Origin: Sphaeroforma arctica JP610
Lineage: Eukaryota; Opisthokonta; Ichthyosporea; Ichthyophonida
Direction of reading: 5' to 3'
Length of the DNA: 31,243 nt
Assembly: GCF_001186125.1 (NCBI RefSeq)
Contig: NW_014040444.1
Coordinates: forward strand, 2,561 to 33,803
The notes under the pieces are model-generated. The model worked only from the letters and a program-made list of their open reading frames with translations. It was not told where the DNA came from and made no database searches. Of the stretch, positions 10,900 to 23,149 are shown in pieces. Made by a program: the position numbers and the translations under genes. Each line of letters starts with the position of its first letter. Within the stretch, counting starts at the first letter, position 1.

Positions 10900-13800
10900 T
10901 GTGCTATCGTAAACGAGACTAGACCCAGGCGGTCGTGTATGCTATGAGATATTTTCGGCCACACGTTACATTTAAGGGGTGCCATAAATATGGTTTTGAA
11001 GTCGGAAGCTATATCTAGTAATTATTGCTTTACGGCTGGATAATTGCCTTGAGAGGTCGTTTAGGATCTTACTGAGGATACAAACATGTCGCGGTCTATA
11101 TTTATCACTTGATACACTCCGTTACCCACTGCGCTATGGAAGCATAAGTGGTCACTTTAAAGGGTACTCTGTCAATGGGGTGACGTACAATTTGAGCTGC
11201 TTGAAGTGCTTGCTTAACTTCCTTGTAGTCCATACTAATCAGACTTTTACCTTCATGTAAACTCAAGTGGCTGCTATAGGACGTACACCAACGAAGTTTT
11301 CAAATCCATAAAGACAATTTACGTATTTTTCTATAGTAAGAGTCTGCCCGTCAACTTCTAGAAATATAAAAGATTCAAGTATATGGACCTTATTTGTTCC
11401 TTCAATAAAATTCTTCTATTTTATTTAAACTATGTGCTTTTAAACGTGCAAATATCTGTACTACGGCATGTTTGTGTTCTGTCTTGTCTCTGTAAAGATA
11501 TTTATACCGTCTGCATACGCCTGTATTAATGTATCTACGGCATATCAGAGAACAAATCATCCCCAGCAATATTTTTGAAGAAAGCAGTTAACAGATCATC
11601 ATCGAATGAGACACCTCTAAACATACGTTGTTCTTCTCTCTACGCAAACGGAAAGTACTTTCTATGTGCTTTCAGGATTTGTAGTTGATAATGTACTTGA
11701 GTGATTTCTTTCTTTAAAAAAAAGGAGTACTTTGTTCTTTAATCGAGCAGAGCTTTTTGTTCAACCTAGGAAGATGGAAATTGTATGTAGGTATAATAAA
11801 ATATGTTTTATATCGAAACACACACGTACCTTCATAGATGTTCCGTGTAATTTAAACTGGTCAACAGCTAACAGGGCTAGGCTTCGTGGTGTTGGCTCGT
11901 AGTTTATCCTAATAATCTGTCCAACTATTTTCCAAGTCTATGAGAGATTTAGTCCTTCCATGTAGTCTTAGCTGATAAAGTATACTTAGATAATTCGAGA
12001 CTTTCATAAGCGTGATTAAATTCATATTTAGCTTACCGCGTTGTTCTCGCTGATCTTGATATCTATATCAAAGCAGGTAATATTATTTTCGAGGGCGGAG
12101 CTATTTTCGTAAGTTTAACGTTGGTGGCAATAGTGGTTTAAACGTCGAATTTTTTTCATAGGTACTAATTCATTCAGTGGTCCTCTTATGTTTTACCACA
12201 CAGATGTGCAACGACAATCTCTGGTGAATGACAACGGCCCTTGGCCCAGATTAATTCACGAGTCTCCCAAACGCTTTTCTGATATGAGGGGCATTGTCGG
12301 AGTGCAGTGTAGTAGACTTTAAATAAAGTGCAAATGTATATATTTATTTCTGACCTCACTTTTGATTTTATACCTAAGGTGTTTGTGCTAATGTTCAGCC
12401 ACTTGGGCTGCTCAGGGTAAAATTTCATATGATCAGTTTAAGAAACCTACTGCAGAACACTTTTAACACTTCGGTGCTATTCTATTTCGACTTCTCTGCA
12501 ACTAAACCTCACACTGATCACATGATGGCTTTCCGCATAGGTTGTGACTCACATGGAACACAGCTATTTTTAGAATGGTGCGGTTGACAGACTTAATAAA
12601 ATCTCGAAAGTCGGTCGAGAAACTTAATCTGATCTCGGGAGTCGGTTCTCTCGGGAGTAATTTAGGCAACTTGATTAACTCTCAGGAGTGAGCTTACTCT
12701 GATGACTTCTATAAATCAAAGAAGATTTTGTGAGACCTGTGGTCTCTCAGGCATCCTCTTGATACCGCATAATAGCTGCTTCATAAGCTCAAGAGATACA
12801 TGAGAGGATGCATGAGCGTTTTCTACCTTCTTCAACTTTCCACGTGCCCCTTTTTGTCATTGATGGACGGCATACAATAATGCATCTTGTACCACTTTTC
12901 CTTCTATAAGGATGCCGACTTTGAAACCGTAAATATGTTTGTAACGTCTGCATGCTTTCCCTAACGATGTGTGCGTAGTTTTACAAGGGCACTCTCTCAG
13001 ACATTGACGGTCTTGATTTTGTACTCACAACGGTTTGTTTTTGGTTGTACTGCAAGTACAAATTGAGCAGTTCTTCCTTGGTCGTATTCCAATGGTACAT
13101 TGAGCAGACCTTGGTATCGTTCTTCTCGATACCGCATGACAGTAGCCTTGCTTACGCTTCCCGAAGATCGTAATCAAAGGCAGTAGACTTGTCGAAGCAT
13201 ACCTGAAGTGCATAGCCAAAGTCAGATTGAGCATACTTCACTTAATTGAACTTACAGACAGATTTTCAGACATTGTTAGCGTTCTTTTCGAAGTAGCCTT
13301 GCTGACGTCTCTATGAAATTCGTAATCGGCGTGAGCTATGATTTGGGCTCAGATATACCCACCTGTATTAGATCGATGCAACTTATCGTCGCTCTTGATG
13401 GATTTCAGTACATCAAAATGTGCGTGATGTACATTTAGACTTGTTCTCTCACGGTGTTGTGAATAGTCTTATAAAGTAGGCTACCCTTGTAGTCTCTGTC
13501 GCTCCTGTATGATCACTTCTAAAGAGAAATTTGTTGTTTGCATAAGATCCACAAATATGCGATAGGTTCGATCAGAGGTACGCAGTGGCTTCGTTGGCGT
13601 GAGTTGTTGTTACATACGTAACCTTGACACTTCGCTGAGCATTGTCTCTTCACTGGTGAAGAGATGTTTTTCTGACGGCGATTTTTCATCGTCAATTACA
13701 GAGTTACTTTTATACTTGCCCATGTTTTTAACGTACATATTTCAAAACGTGTGCTAAAAGTTGGTTGCGTATCTGTGGGGTTGGACCATACGGTCCTGCT

Positions 13801-14400
13801 CTTGTGAAGTACTGGACACTGCTACTAACAGTGGTTGACATCAAAGTATACGTTCTCTGATGGAAGAATAGGATTGATTGTATAAATCACTTATTTACGA
13901 ATCGCCGGCACATGTGGTTTTTTATGATTATCATAGGACTGCTACCAGTAGCAGATGTGTTTGGTTGTGCTCTTATAATGAGTATTTCACTGATTATAAT
14001 TGCATTTCTTTAGTAATCTAATTGAAATCAGTTTGCTTACATAAATCTGCAATCGGAGTCAAAGTAACTTCGCCAAGTGAGGCATAGTAAATGAAACCTC
14101 GTGTTCCGGCTCGTCTATAGTGTTATTAATTATTTGTAATAATTGTACCTTAAAAAAATCTTTCTTAACATTAAGGTTGCAGCACCTATCTTTATGGATG
14201 TTTTCGCCGATGAAGTATTGAATTGTTCCTTCCTCGTAGCAGCCTCGCAATCTGAATCAGTTTTAGGGTTTTTGTATGGTATTTCGACCTGCCGGTTTCT
14301 CACCGCATATTCGTCGAGTTTTATTCGCTTAAAGTCGACTATGTCTCTAGTTTGAGGCAGGTTTATCTGATCTTTGCCAAGCTGTCTGGCGTCTTGTTTC
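10900..14400 (-). pseudogene. unidentified decayed coding relics
   Basis: Several short minus-strand stretches look protein-like by composition, for example around 11190, 11300, 11600, 12200-12430, 13030-13230 and 14060-14380. They are separated by non-coding sequence and by frame breaks, so no intact product is possible. Some segments resemble one another faintly (near 11520 and 12930; near 13150 and 13310), suggesting an element with repeated parts or two worn copies. I could not name a family; a mobile-element or virus-like fossil is possible. Confidence is low. Confidence 0.3.
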
Positions 14401-15204
14401 TGACAGGTCTACGCCGGAAATTGTATGGATATAAAAGAGGTTCCACGTCAGCTTGAGTTCGTGCAAACTTTAAAGATATATTGCCTATATGCTGCGATAC
14501 TCGTTAGATACGAGATTTTTAGTGACTAACACACGATGTGCACTTCTATCAAAAGCTACATGTATATACTAGAAAGCAAACTCAACAAGGACTTAGGATG
14601 TCATCCGAAGTGACGCCAAACTTCTGTTGATCCTAGACGTATGGAAACTAGAATTGGTTTTAGCCTATGGGCATTGTCTCTCAGTATTGTGATTGTTTGA
14701 ATGCGAGGATAAATGAAGAATATACAGCCGAGGACTTGATTATCTCCGATGACAGCGTCATTGCAAATATTCATGATGTGGCCTCTCCAACGCACGTTTC
14801 AGTCGCGATACATTTAGAGTAGCACATGCAATGTCAAGCGTTTGGGCCCGTCTCCAGTGTTGCGCCGGGTATATATCGGGTCTAATCCATCATTTATGAG
14901 CATATGTCATCCTGGATTGATTGAATGCTTAAAAAGTTCTCGGCCGCCATTTGATTCTACCCGCACCAACGACGCAGGAAGAGGGAGAACAGATAAAATG
15001 TAATCATCAATTTGCCTCCATTTACCACTAAACTGAAATATATAGTAATTCCCTTCTGCGCACTCAAATCCCATGTATTAACCGATGAACAAGTACCAAA
15101 CTTCTAATATAAATGTGCAGAAAAAAGGTTTTAGTACTGACGTGTTGAAATTCCAGAATAAAGCATTCGTTAACTCGATAGTGACAATAGGATGGGACAA
15201 TACT
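14401..15204. other. no gene seen
   Basis: There is no convincing frame, splice pair or repeat in this stretch. The minus-strand open frame at 14601-14795 has no recognisable motif. Confidence 0.5.
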
Positions 15205-16490
15205 ATTTGTTTCAATTTGAGGTAAATTATTAAGCCAGTCTATTTGCGCGTCAGGCTTCGAATACGTTGTAAGGGTTCTAAAGGGATTGAAGGGAAGTTA
15301 AGATTGTCGAACTGCACCGATGATGGAGGACATACAGTGCGCTTTTTCATGACAATGGATACAGTACACTTCCACCATTGGGTGAGAGCTAAAACTCGTG
15401 TGTCATTTTGTGGAATCAAGCTGGCCCACACTCGCAGTGGTAATCTGAACTGAGTCAGTTTATGAGCATGTCCGGAAGAGTTGAACGTGATACCAAGAAT
15501 GCTAAGGTTTGTCATCCCTAATTATGTTTCAGAGCAAAGTTGGAGATTGCCGGGTGCCACACCACACATTTGATAAATTTGGAATATTCTGGATAGCCAT
15601 AGCGAGAATTTGTCGGTACCAAATCTGGAAATAGTAGGTCGGCAGAGCGATGAGACGGGGTAAGGGGAACAACAATTTGTTGGCCAGTACTTGACGGGAG
15701 TAAATTGGTGTCCGATGTTCATGGAGAAGGAAGCTCTCGAGATGTTCGTTGAGAGTTCATATGCCGTGGTAGTCATGCAGATTTTGTAGTTGTCGTAGTA
15801 AGTTTGTTTCAGCTGGCGGTAGATTAGGGCCCAGCCATATTCAGTGGCTGATACAAGCAAAGTGGCTCGATGTAAAAGTCTTATCTATCCGGGGCACACT
15901 GGACAGAAGCATCCACCAGTCCAGTAGTAAAGCAATTTGAATAGGAACGTGTTTGTTTCTATTATGATACAAAAGCGGATTAAAATGTGTTTGCGGCAAT
16001 GGGTGAAACTTTCATGGGAGAGCTTATCTATATCCGTCATGTAAAGATCACCCATTACAAGTCGATAGTAGTATTGGCGGCAAGCCTTCCCTGCAATATC
16101 CTTAGCCGTGAGACGTCGCGTGGCCAAAGTATTTGGAAGGCTGTGGATAAAATGTCAGAGTTCCACGGCCATGGGCGGGTGGGGGGGGGGGGGGGGGGGG
16201 TTGTAGGCGTCTGTTGAGAGTGCTCACATTTGGGGGGCCTACTATCTCTGCCATTCCAGCTTGGCGCAACAGCACCCACATGCCCGGAAGTACCATTTTA
16301 CCGTATGCTTTTGTGATTTCAAGGCACACGTCATTTCAGACATACTCGGATTGTTTCGTTTTCCATCGCGGCAAGGGCATGAGTATGGCAGGAATAGCGT
16401 GATTTGAATCCAGCTTGAGTGACATATTGAGCTGGGGTGATTTGCTAATAGAATGGTAATAAATCTTTCTAACAAATCTGTGTCAGCGAT
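15205..16490 (-). mobile_element. decayed, internally deleted LINE (copy 3)
   Basis: Matches 19475-21555 throughout at perhaps 75-80 percent by eye, in the same orientation, but lacks two blocks present there (roughly 20340-20870 and 20980-21330). Minus-strand frames include a reverse transcriptase motif A relative, reading EITKAYGKMV with the usual aspartate replaced, near 16300, and the C-terminal EPLQR family ending near 15270. It has several frame breaks and is inactive. The shared 3' boundary with copy 4 lies near the TTGTTTCAATT block at about 15208. Confidence 0.75.
16181..16200. repeat. poly-G run of 20 inside LINE copy 3
   Basis: An uninterrupted run of twenty Gs, preceded by GGGCGGGT, replaces a short ordinary segment found at the matching place in copy 4 (about 20920). 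On the minus strand it creates spurious proline-rich frames. Runs this long are prone to length change and to sequencing error. Confidence 0.9.
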
Positions 16491-16950
16491 GCCAGGCAGA
16501 ACGAAATGTGTTCTTAAACTTTATGCATGGTTCTCGTACAGTTTCATTAGTTTTCCTCCTGCACAGTTTCACTAGCCGTAAATCTTCATGATGAGAGGGT
16601 TTCGAGCCATTGAATTGTAAATGAACAGCGTCATCAACACGTACTATAAGTAATACTGCGAATAACAGCCTTAAGGTAGTCAGAGGCTCATTCTTAGGTG
16701 AAGTATCTATTGCACCTTCATCGCCTCACATGCTCGTTCAAATCTATGTTTTACACCCTGTTTACACGCTTCTTTCGTTGTAACCGCCTTGACCATATCG
16801 TTGATATCATCTGGCTTTGCGGTGTGGCCGCGACATTCCGCCACCAGTACAGCAATTCAGTGTACACTTTTCTGTAGGATATAGGACAAATACTTTTGCC
16901 TTGTATGTTGTCGTCTAGCCTTGCTTGTCGAAATAGTACCATAGCATGCT
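16491..16950. other. no gene seen
   Basis: Intervening sequence between LINE copy 3 and the next tandem pair. No domain, splice-supported frame or internal repeat was recognised. Confidence 0.5.
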
Positions 16951-17469
16951 ATTGGAAATAATTTGCTGAAAAGTCTAAAAAAAACCCCCTAAAACCTCTC
17001 ACAATAAGTGCGTTGAGCTGTGACTGACAATCGTTCTATTTAAATCCAGCTTTTCATTCATGTGAGCGAGATTGGCTAGTAGCTGTTCTACCTTACTACT
17101 TTATACGGAATAAATTTATATTTATGCCATGTGATATGTGGTGCCGAGAGCACTATGTATTGTAAACGTGGGTGGGGACGTTATTCAAATTTAAGTTTCC
17201 TTCGCTATTGAAAACAATTTGCTGAAAAGTCTAAAACATGGTTCAAAGTAGCCCCCTCAAGGATCTCTCACAATAAGTGCGTTGAGCTGTGACTGACAAT
17301 CGTTCTATTTGAATCCAGCTTTTCATTCATGTGGGCGAGATTGGCTAGTAGCTGCTCTACCTTACTGCCTTATATGGAATAAATTTATAATCATGCCATG
17401 TGATATGTGGTGCCGAGAGCACTGTGTATTGTAAAGTGTGGACGTTATTCAAATTTAAGTTTCCTTCGT
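16951..17469. repeat. two-copy tandem duplication, about 256-base period
   Basis: Units 16951-17205 and 17206-17469 share long blocks such as AATTTGCTGAAAAGTCTAAA and GATATGTGGTGCCGAGAGCA with moderate divergence and one indel-rich patch near the start. It is intermediate in age between the 195-base and 247-base pairs. No coding signal. Confidence 0.9.
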
Positions 17470-17506
17470 ACAAAAACTTGAGCCCTTGTCGTACTGCTCC
17501 GAGTTG

Positions 17507-17835
17507 CCGTAAATAGTTCGCATGACCCAATTAACAACGGTTTCATACTTAATATAGGTAGAAAATTATATACTTTCAGGAGAACATCACCGCACATCTG
17601 ATTGTCCAGCCCATTTATACAACAAATATATTGTACGAATGATATATCCCATTTCAAAGAGATATCAATACCGTAAATAGTTTGCATGACCCAATTAACA
17701 ACGGTTTTCATACTTAATATAGGTAGAAAATTATATCCTTTCAGGAAAACATCACCGCACATCTAATTGTCCAGCCCATTTATACAACAAATATATTGTA
17801 CGAATGATATATCCCATTTCAAAGAGATATCAATA
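17507..17835. repeat. two-copy tandem duplication, 164-base period
   Basis: Units 17507-17670 and 17671-17835 start with CCGTAAATAGTT and are almost identical, with a few substitutions and one single-base indel. It directly follows the 256-base pair but shares no sequence with it, so it is a separate event. Confidence 0.95.
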
Positions 17836-18614
17836 ATATATGTTTGTTGTACGATCTGACGGGTGGGTATGCGATGTCAATCGTGCGTAAAATGAAATGA
17901 GAATACGCTTTTACTTTGTATGGCACTTTTTACTCGATCAAAAATATAATGGAAAAATACATTTTCCGCCGCAAAATGGTATTTGTGAAGACAATCAAGG
18001 TAAATGAGAAAATGTGCATCGATTTGTATGTATATAGTATATGCATGCGATGTAGGATATACGTGTTACTATTGTTGCAGACATCTCTAGTTTATTCAGA
18101 TTTACAACTTCTGTTTCAAAATGGAATAAAAATTACTCGAAACCTCATTTCTATTTCTAATTATTAGACCACTCCCATCCCATTTCCAGAAGCTTTTTCT
18201 GATTCCAAGCCCCCTCCTGAACCTTCAAAATCGAAATACTGTCTTAGTGATCGGTGATATATTTGACCACGCAAAATGGTGATCAACGAAGATTGAATCA
18301 AATTGAAAATACAAAACATATATTTAGTGATTGCATGCGTCTTGAATAGAATACAGATTGCAAATATTGAAGACGTTACACTTTCCTCGCCCCTAAGTCT
18401 TTACTACAGGTTTAATACGGTTTTCTTTTATCATGCCTCCATCATTGACTTTAGCAACAAGTATACAAATCCGATGTTTAGCGCTTACTACGCAATTCGA
18501 TAGTTCGATTCTATGCTGAAGTAATGTACTTTTATACCAATTGTGACTGTCAAGAGCCCCACAAAGTTTTGAGGTGATGTACATTAAGTTTTATCTACAA
18601 CTAGAAAAAGATAT
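17836..18614. other. no firm gene; short open frames only
   Basis: The plus strand has open frames at 17916-18167 and 18303-18503. A possible GTAAAT donor near 18000 and a TTGTTGCAG acceptor near 18080 exist, but the flanking peptides match no family I know, so I do not propose an exon. Confidence 0.35.
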
Positions 18615-18827
18615 ATGTTAGATGCAAAAAGTAGTCAAGTCTCGTCACCTTACATGTTAAAAACTGTTATTCAGATATGTGAAACATCCCGTCATGGCGA
18701 AATGCTTCAGAGGGTTATTTGCAAGTTATTCTCGACACCACCACATCACTTACGATTCCCGCTACTAAATGTACTATACAAGTCTACCCTGGGTACAACT
18801 CGTGCCATTTTAAGACAGCTTGACTGA
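18615..18827 (+). CDS. hypothetical 70-residue ORF
   Basis: ATG 18615 opens a complete 70-codon frame ending in TGA. Its composition is mixed, balanced and not low-complexity, so it looks more protein-like than its neighbours. I see no domain, signal peptide or membrane segment. It could be a small exon, a transposase remnant or chance. It ends where the dispersed 18.8/23.2 kb repeat begins. Confidence 0.2.
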   Translation: MLDAKSSQVSSPYMLKTVIQICETSRHGEMLQRVICKLFSTPPHHLRFPLLNVLYKSTLGTTRAILRQLD

Positions 18828-18829
18828 AA

Positions 18830-19110
18830 AGTTTGAGACATTTTTTATTGTTTTTGTAGGTTGGTACCGTTTACTGTGTTCGTAATCCTGTATAGCCCAG
18901 ATTCTCATATCGAGAGTGATTCGAATACCAGGTATATATATATATAAATCTTTCCGATACTGCAGATGGAAATATCGTGAAGTACAAACGTACAAACCTG
19001 TTGCGTCTAATCGAAATCCGATCATGTAGTTGTAGTAGCCGAATACGCAAATGGTGATAACCGAGTATGTAACTGCGGATACATCAGAAAACTATCATTT
19101 AAGCCGTCGC
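18830..19110. repeat. dispersed repeat, related to the 23.2-23.8 kb array
   Basis: Blocks such as CGATACTGCAGATGGAAATA, CCGATCATGTAGTTGTAGTAG and ATACATCAGAAAAC recur in the same order in the array at 23250-23750. This is therefore a dispersed family, present here once. No coding frame was recognised, and no terminal inverted repeats were obvious. Confidence 0.8.
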
Positions 19111-19474
19111 CTTACGTTGTGCTACATTTTTTATTTCAGTAACTATGACAGAATAGTTGTGGCAAAAACGACGGATACGTGAGCAGTTGATCGATAGAAT
19201 ACTGCTCAGGTAGTATTCGAAAAACAATCCAGGTAATCTCGAATCAGTTTTTCAAATCGTACAGGACGAGAAAGATAGTCTTAACTGAGTCAAAATCAGT
19301 ACAGGTATTCACAAGAAAGCATTTATTGCAATCGGGTCCTTATCTTCGACCCACTCAATTTTAAATATGTGGCCTGCAGATTGGCCTAAATTCTTATTTG
19401 TGTATCACCTCGCTACTATACAACTTTCAAGTTGAACTAATCCAGTGGGGCGCGTGATTAATGGAGAGGGTAAA
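19111..19474. other. no gene seen
   Basis: Sequence between the dispersed repeat and the 3' end of LINE copy 4; nothing recognisable. Confidence 0.5.
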
Positions 19475-22350
19475 ATTAATTGTTTCAATTCGGGGTAAAT
19501 TATTATGTCCACATGCACACCAGGCTTCGCATTCGTTGGAGAGGTTCTGGGAAGATTTAAGGGGGGTTTAGACTGTCGAGCTGCAGCGAGAAGATCGGGG
19601 CGAGTAATGCAACGATGGAGGACATACGGGCGCTAATTCACGACGATGGCTGCAGAACGCTACCACTATTGAGTGAGAGTTAAAAATCGAGTGCCATTGT
19701 GTGAAATAAAGCTAGCCCACATTAGCAGTGGTATTTTAAACTGAGTCAGTATGAGTACTTTTGAACATGGTGCCAGTGCCAAGAAGGGCGAGGTTGTCAT
19801 TTGCAATTCTGTTTTAAGTCTCGCAGATTTGGTCAGTACCGAAATCTGGAAATAGTTATTCAGCAAAGTGATGAGACGGGGTAAGAGGAACGTCAATCTA
19901 TTGACCAGTGCTGGATGGGGGTAAATTGGTGCCCGATGTTCATAGAGATAGAATCTTTCGAGATGCTTGGAAGAGTCCATATACTGTGGTAGTCATGCCG
20001 ATTTTGTAGCTGTTGTAGTAATTCCGGTTCAATTGGCGATAGGAATAGGCCACATTAAAATACTGATACAAGCAAAGTGACTCGATGTAAAAGTCTTATC
20101 TACGGGGCACACTGGACAGAGACATACGCCAGTCCGATAGTCAAGCAATTTGAATTGGTACGTGCTTGTTGCTATCATGGTACAAAGGCGGATTGGTGTG
20201 TATTCAAGGCTATAGGTAAAGCATTTATGGGAGGGCTTGTCTCGGTTCGTGATAGGAAGCTCTACCCTTACGAGTCGATGGTAGCATTGGCGGCGATCCT
20301 TCCCTGCTATATCCTTAGTTGTGAGACTTGGGTATTATGTCGGATCTGCTTGCGGAGCTTACATAATTCTTTGTGTTGAGGTATACACCCGCCCCTCGAT
20401 CCTAAATAAACGTAAATACTGAACTAGAATTCGTGCGGTCTGCTACGTGTCCAAAGCGGGTCTCGTAAGTGGGAGGAGTGGGTTTATACTGTTGATCGAG
20501 TCAATGTGTAGGCCAAGGCGGCCATGATGGAAATAAACCGTAGAAGAGAATAAGCCATTGCGCTGGTATAGAAGTTTCGGGAATGCAGTGCTTGTTATGA
20601 TGGCTGCTGCTTAGATATATACTGAGTTGTACCATTCGTACAGCAGCTGCAACGCGGAATGCCTTATAGGTGGAGCCCATGCAATGATGTTCAGATCATA
20701 GGTGGCCGTTGAAAGATTGAATGTCTAGAGTATTTCCAACCAATTTCGCAGATGGCGTCAGCTGAATCCATGAAACCCATACGCCCGGAAGGATACTATG
20801 GCCTGAGTAATGCTGCCACGAAATGGTCCATGTGGTTTACAAGTCGATGCCAGGGATGCTCTGGGATGATCGAAATCCTAAGTATTTGGAGGGTTGTGGA
20901 TGAAAATCGGAGAGTTGGAAGGGATAAGTAGGCGTCTGTTGAGAGTGTTCGTATTTGGAGAGCCTACTAACGTTAGCGTGATGAGATGTCTTTTGATACG
21001 GAGAGGCGGTACCGCATGCAACATACTCGATGACCTCTTTCGGGATTTAAGAATTCTTTGTTCTAGACTGGACAGGCGACCTCAATTATTAACAGCGTTC
21101 AGGAAGGCTTGCATCCGTGCAGCCGAACAAGCTATAAAGATGGAAAAGGAAAAGTTTCGACCGAAATCGCGCTAGCGTAATAGCCAGGGTGTCCATATAG
21201 ATGACAAAAAAAAGCTGTAGACCGACAATCAAACCTTGGAGTATGCCAATCGTTCTATGGTATAAAGGTGAAAGCCTTTCACGATACGTCACCCGTGTAA
21301 GGACATTCTCGAATAATGCACGGAGACGAATTGCAGTGTGGCGCAATAGCATCCACACTGCGCGGAAGGACCACTTTATTGTATGTTTTAGTGATGTCAA
21401 GACACACATCTTTCCAGGCATTCTCGGATTATGTCTCACCTTCCATCGCGGCGAGGTGGTATGATTTGAGTTCAGCTTGAGCGGCATGGGTGGGGGAGCC
21501 AGGGTGATTTGTTATCAGCTGTAGAAGCACTTCTCAAAATTACGTCAAACAATCTGCTTTAAAGTTGTGTCTTCTTTCTTCGGATGGACTGTCAAGAGGG
21601 TACAGTTGAGAGCTTTAGGGAATGTACCAGCCATTAAGTGGGTGGAGAAGGCCTCAGCCAAGATTTTAAAAATCAACTGCCAGGGCCAGGATGTCACATA
21701 GTCGGGGGGTAAGTTGATCGTTCTACAGCGGCCTTGAAGAGAAGGTTTAGTCGGGGTCACTTGAAGATCTAGTTCAAATTTGTGGTTCTCGTAGATACCG
21801 TGATCCGCTAGGAAGTATGTATGAAAAGAGGCTGGGGTTGTTGGCCGGTGATATGCGTGCTCTGTACCGGTGGAGGCTCCCGTATGGAGGTATTGTAGAC
21901 GCCAGTCACCGAGAGCAGTGGCCTCTACCGTCTTTATGCGGGGTCCATGGATCGTGGATGCGTGCCCATACTCTAGCTTTGAAATTGAAATCGCCCTAAA
22001 CGACATCTGGTTGAAAAGTGCCGATCTCAGGAGGATTCATGTGGTGTTTAACTTTTTGTTCTGGCCCTGTTAGTGAGTCAAGCGAGAGATAGAATATAAC
22101 CATTCGAACACCAAAGTAGGAGAAGAAAACTGCATATGGGGATGAATGGATGAGTTGGAACTTCGATGGGTGATGCTTGAAGAATAGTCCAATACCACAG
22201 TGTGCAGGATGTAAGAAGTTGTGTCGTGTAGCATGATGGATATGATGTTTCGTGGAAGTACATACATGTTTTAGGAAAGTCGCATTATGCCAGGTTTCAA
22301 CCACACGAATAACATTAACCTGATCTAAAATCGATATAAAGTTCAACCAC
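19475..22350 (-). mobile_element. LINE (copy 4), most complete, decayed
   Basis: A non-LTR retrotransposon read right to left. Around 22350-22000 a frame resembles the N-terminal half of an APE-type endonuclease (VVETWHN, then CGIGLFF where LINEs have a GGV-type strand). From 22006 to 21545 it carries the region before the reverse transcriptase core, with PPDYVTSW, KILAEAFS, GTFP and PKKED. At 21400-21089 come the motif A relative DITKTYNKV and GILQG, the counterpart of the G(V/I)PQGS box. The C-terminal part runs to IFPEPLQR near 19535. Frame breaks are scattered along it, so it cannot make an active protein. The region up to about 22980 has further minus-strand open frames that may be ORF1 or the ORF2 N-terminus. 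The clade is uncertain. Confidence 0.8.
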
Positions 22351-23149
22351 ATATCTGATTTCGTCAGATTTTTTCATGCTGAAATTTCGTGGGTTAAGAA
22401 GCGTCATCCACATAGGTGCTAACTTTGTTCGTCCTCTGACAAGCTAACAAAGGTTTCTGCATTGTTGATTTCCATGTCGTCATCTGCATTACTTGCCTCC
22501 AGCTGATATGCCTTCTCCAAGAGTAGAGAAACCGCTGATTGGGTAGTTGAATTGCGTATGAAGTCCTGGGTTGTGGCTTTGCCACGCTTAGATTGAAATG
22601 TCCTCTCAATGGGCTCGGTTGTAGATTTGAAATTCTCGATATCAACTGATTTGTCAAAGTTTTAGTAGGAAATCAAGACTGTTGCCAAGCCTGCACCACA
22701 TCGGGGCTCGCGCTCGGTTCGAAAATAATGTATGATTGTTGCTTTGGTCGAATCTGGGTGTTTGTTGGAGCAGGGATCGATATTCTCGGGCCAATTCGTT
22801 TCAATTTGACTTCGACCTCAGTAGAAATACATTCCATAGTATCGCGTAAAGCGATAATATCGCTGTCTTGGAGCCGAACCTCTTTTATAAGGTGCAGGCA
22901 TACGGGACTTTCAAACACAAAGGATCTGCAGGGGACGTACACATACTCGACGGGCCTTGAAGCTTGCCTCACAGTTTACCACAGAGATCTGGTGTTTTAT
23001 ACCCCATCATTATCTCAGTATATAATGCGAAATATCAGAGCAAGGGTTACCTACATCCAGTAGAGTAGAGGAATCTAGAACACCAGAGTATCCTTGATCG
23101 AAAAATTGAAAGTGTCTCATAATAGTATTTTGGACAGGGAATGGCACGC
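22351..23149 (-). other. possible 5' part of LINE copy 4
   Basis: Minus-strand open frames at 22673-22972 and 22394-22657 sit directly upstream of the endonuclease-like segment and end near the place where an ORF1 or 5' UTR would be expected. I recognise no zinc knuckle or esterase motif, so the assignment rests on position alone. Confidence 0.3.

Noticed and set aside
16055-16329. Proline-rich minus-strand frames near 16.2 kb
   Set aside because: The proline run is the complement of the poly-G tract inside a dead LINE copy.
16951-17835. CRISPR-like or satellite array
   Set aside because: Only two copies of each of two unrelated units, with no spacers, in a eukaryotic genome.
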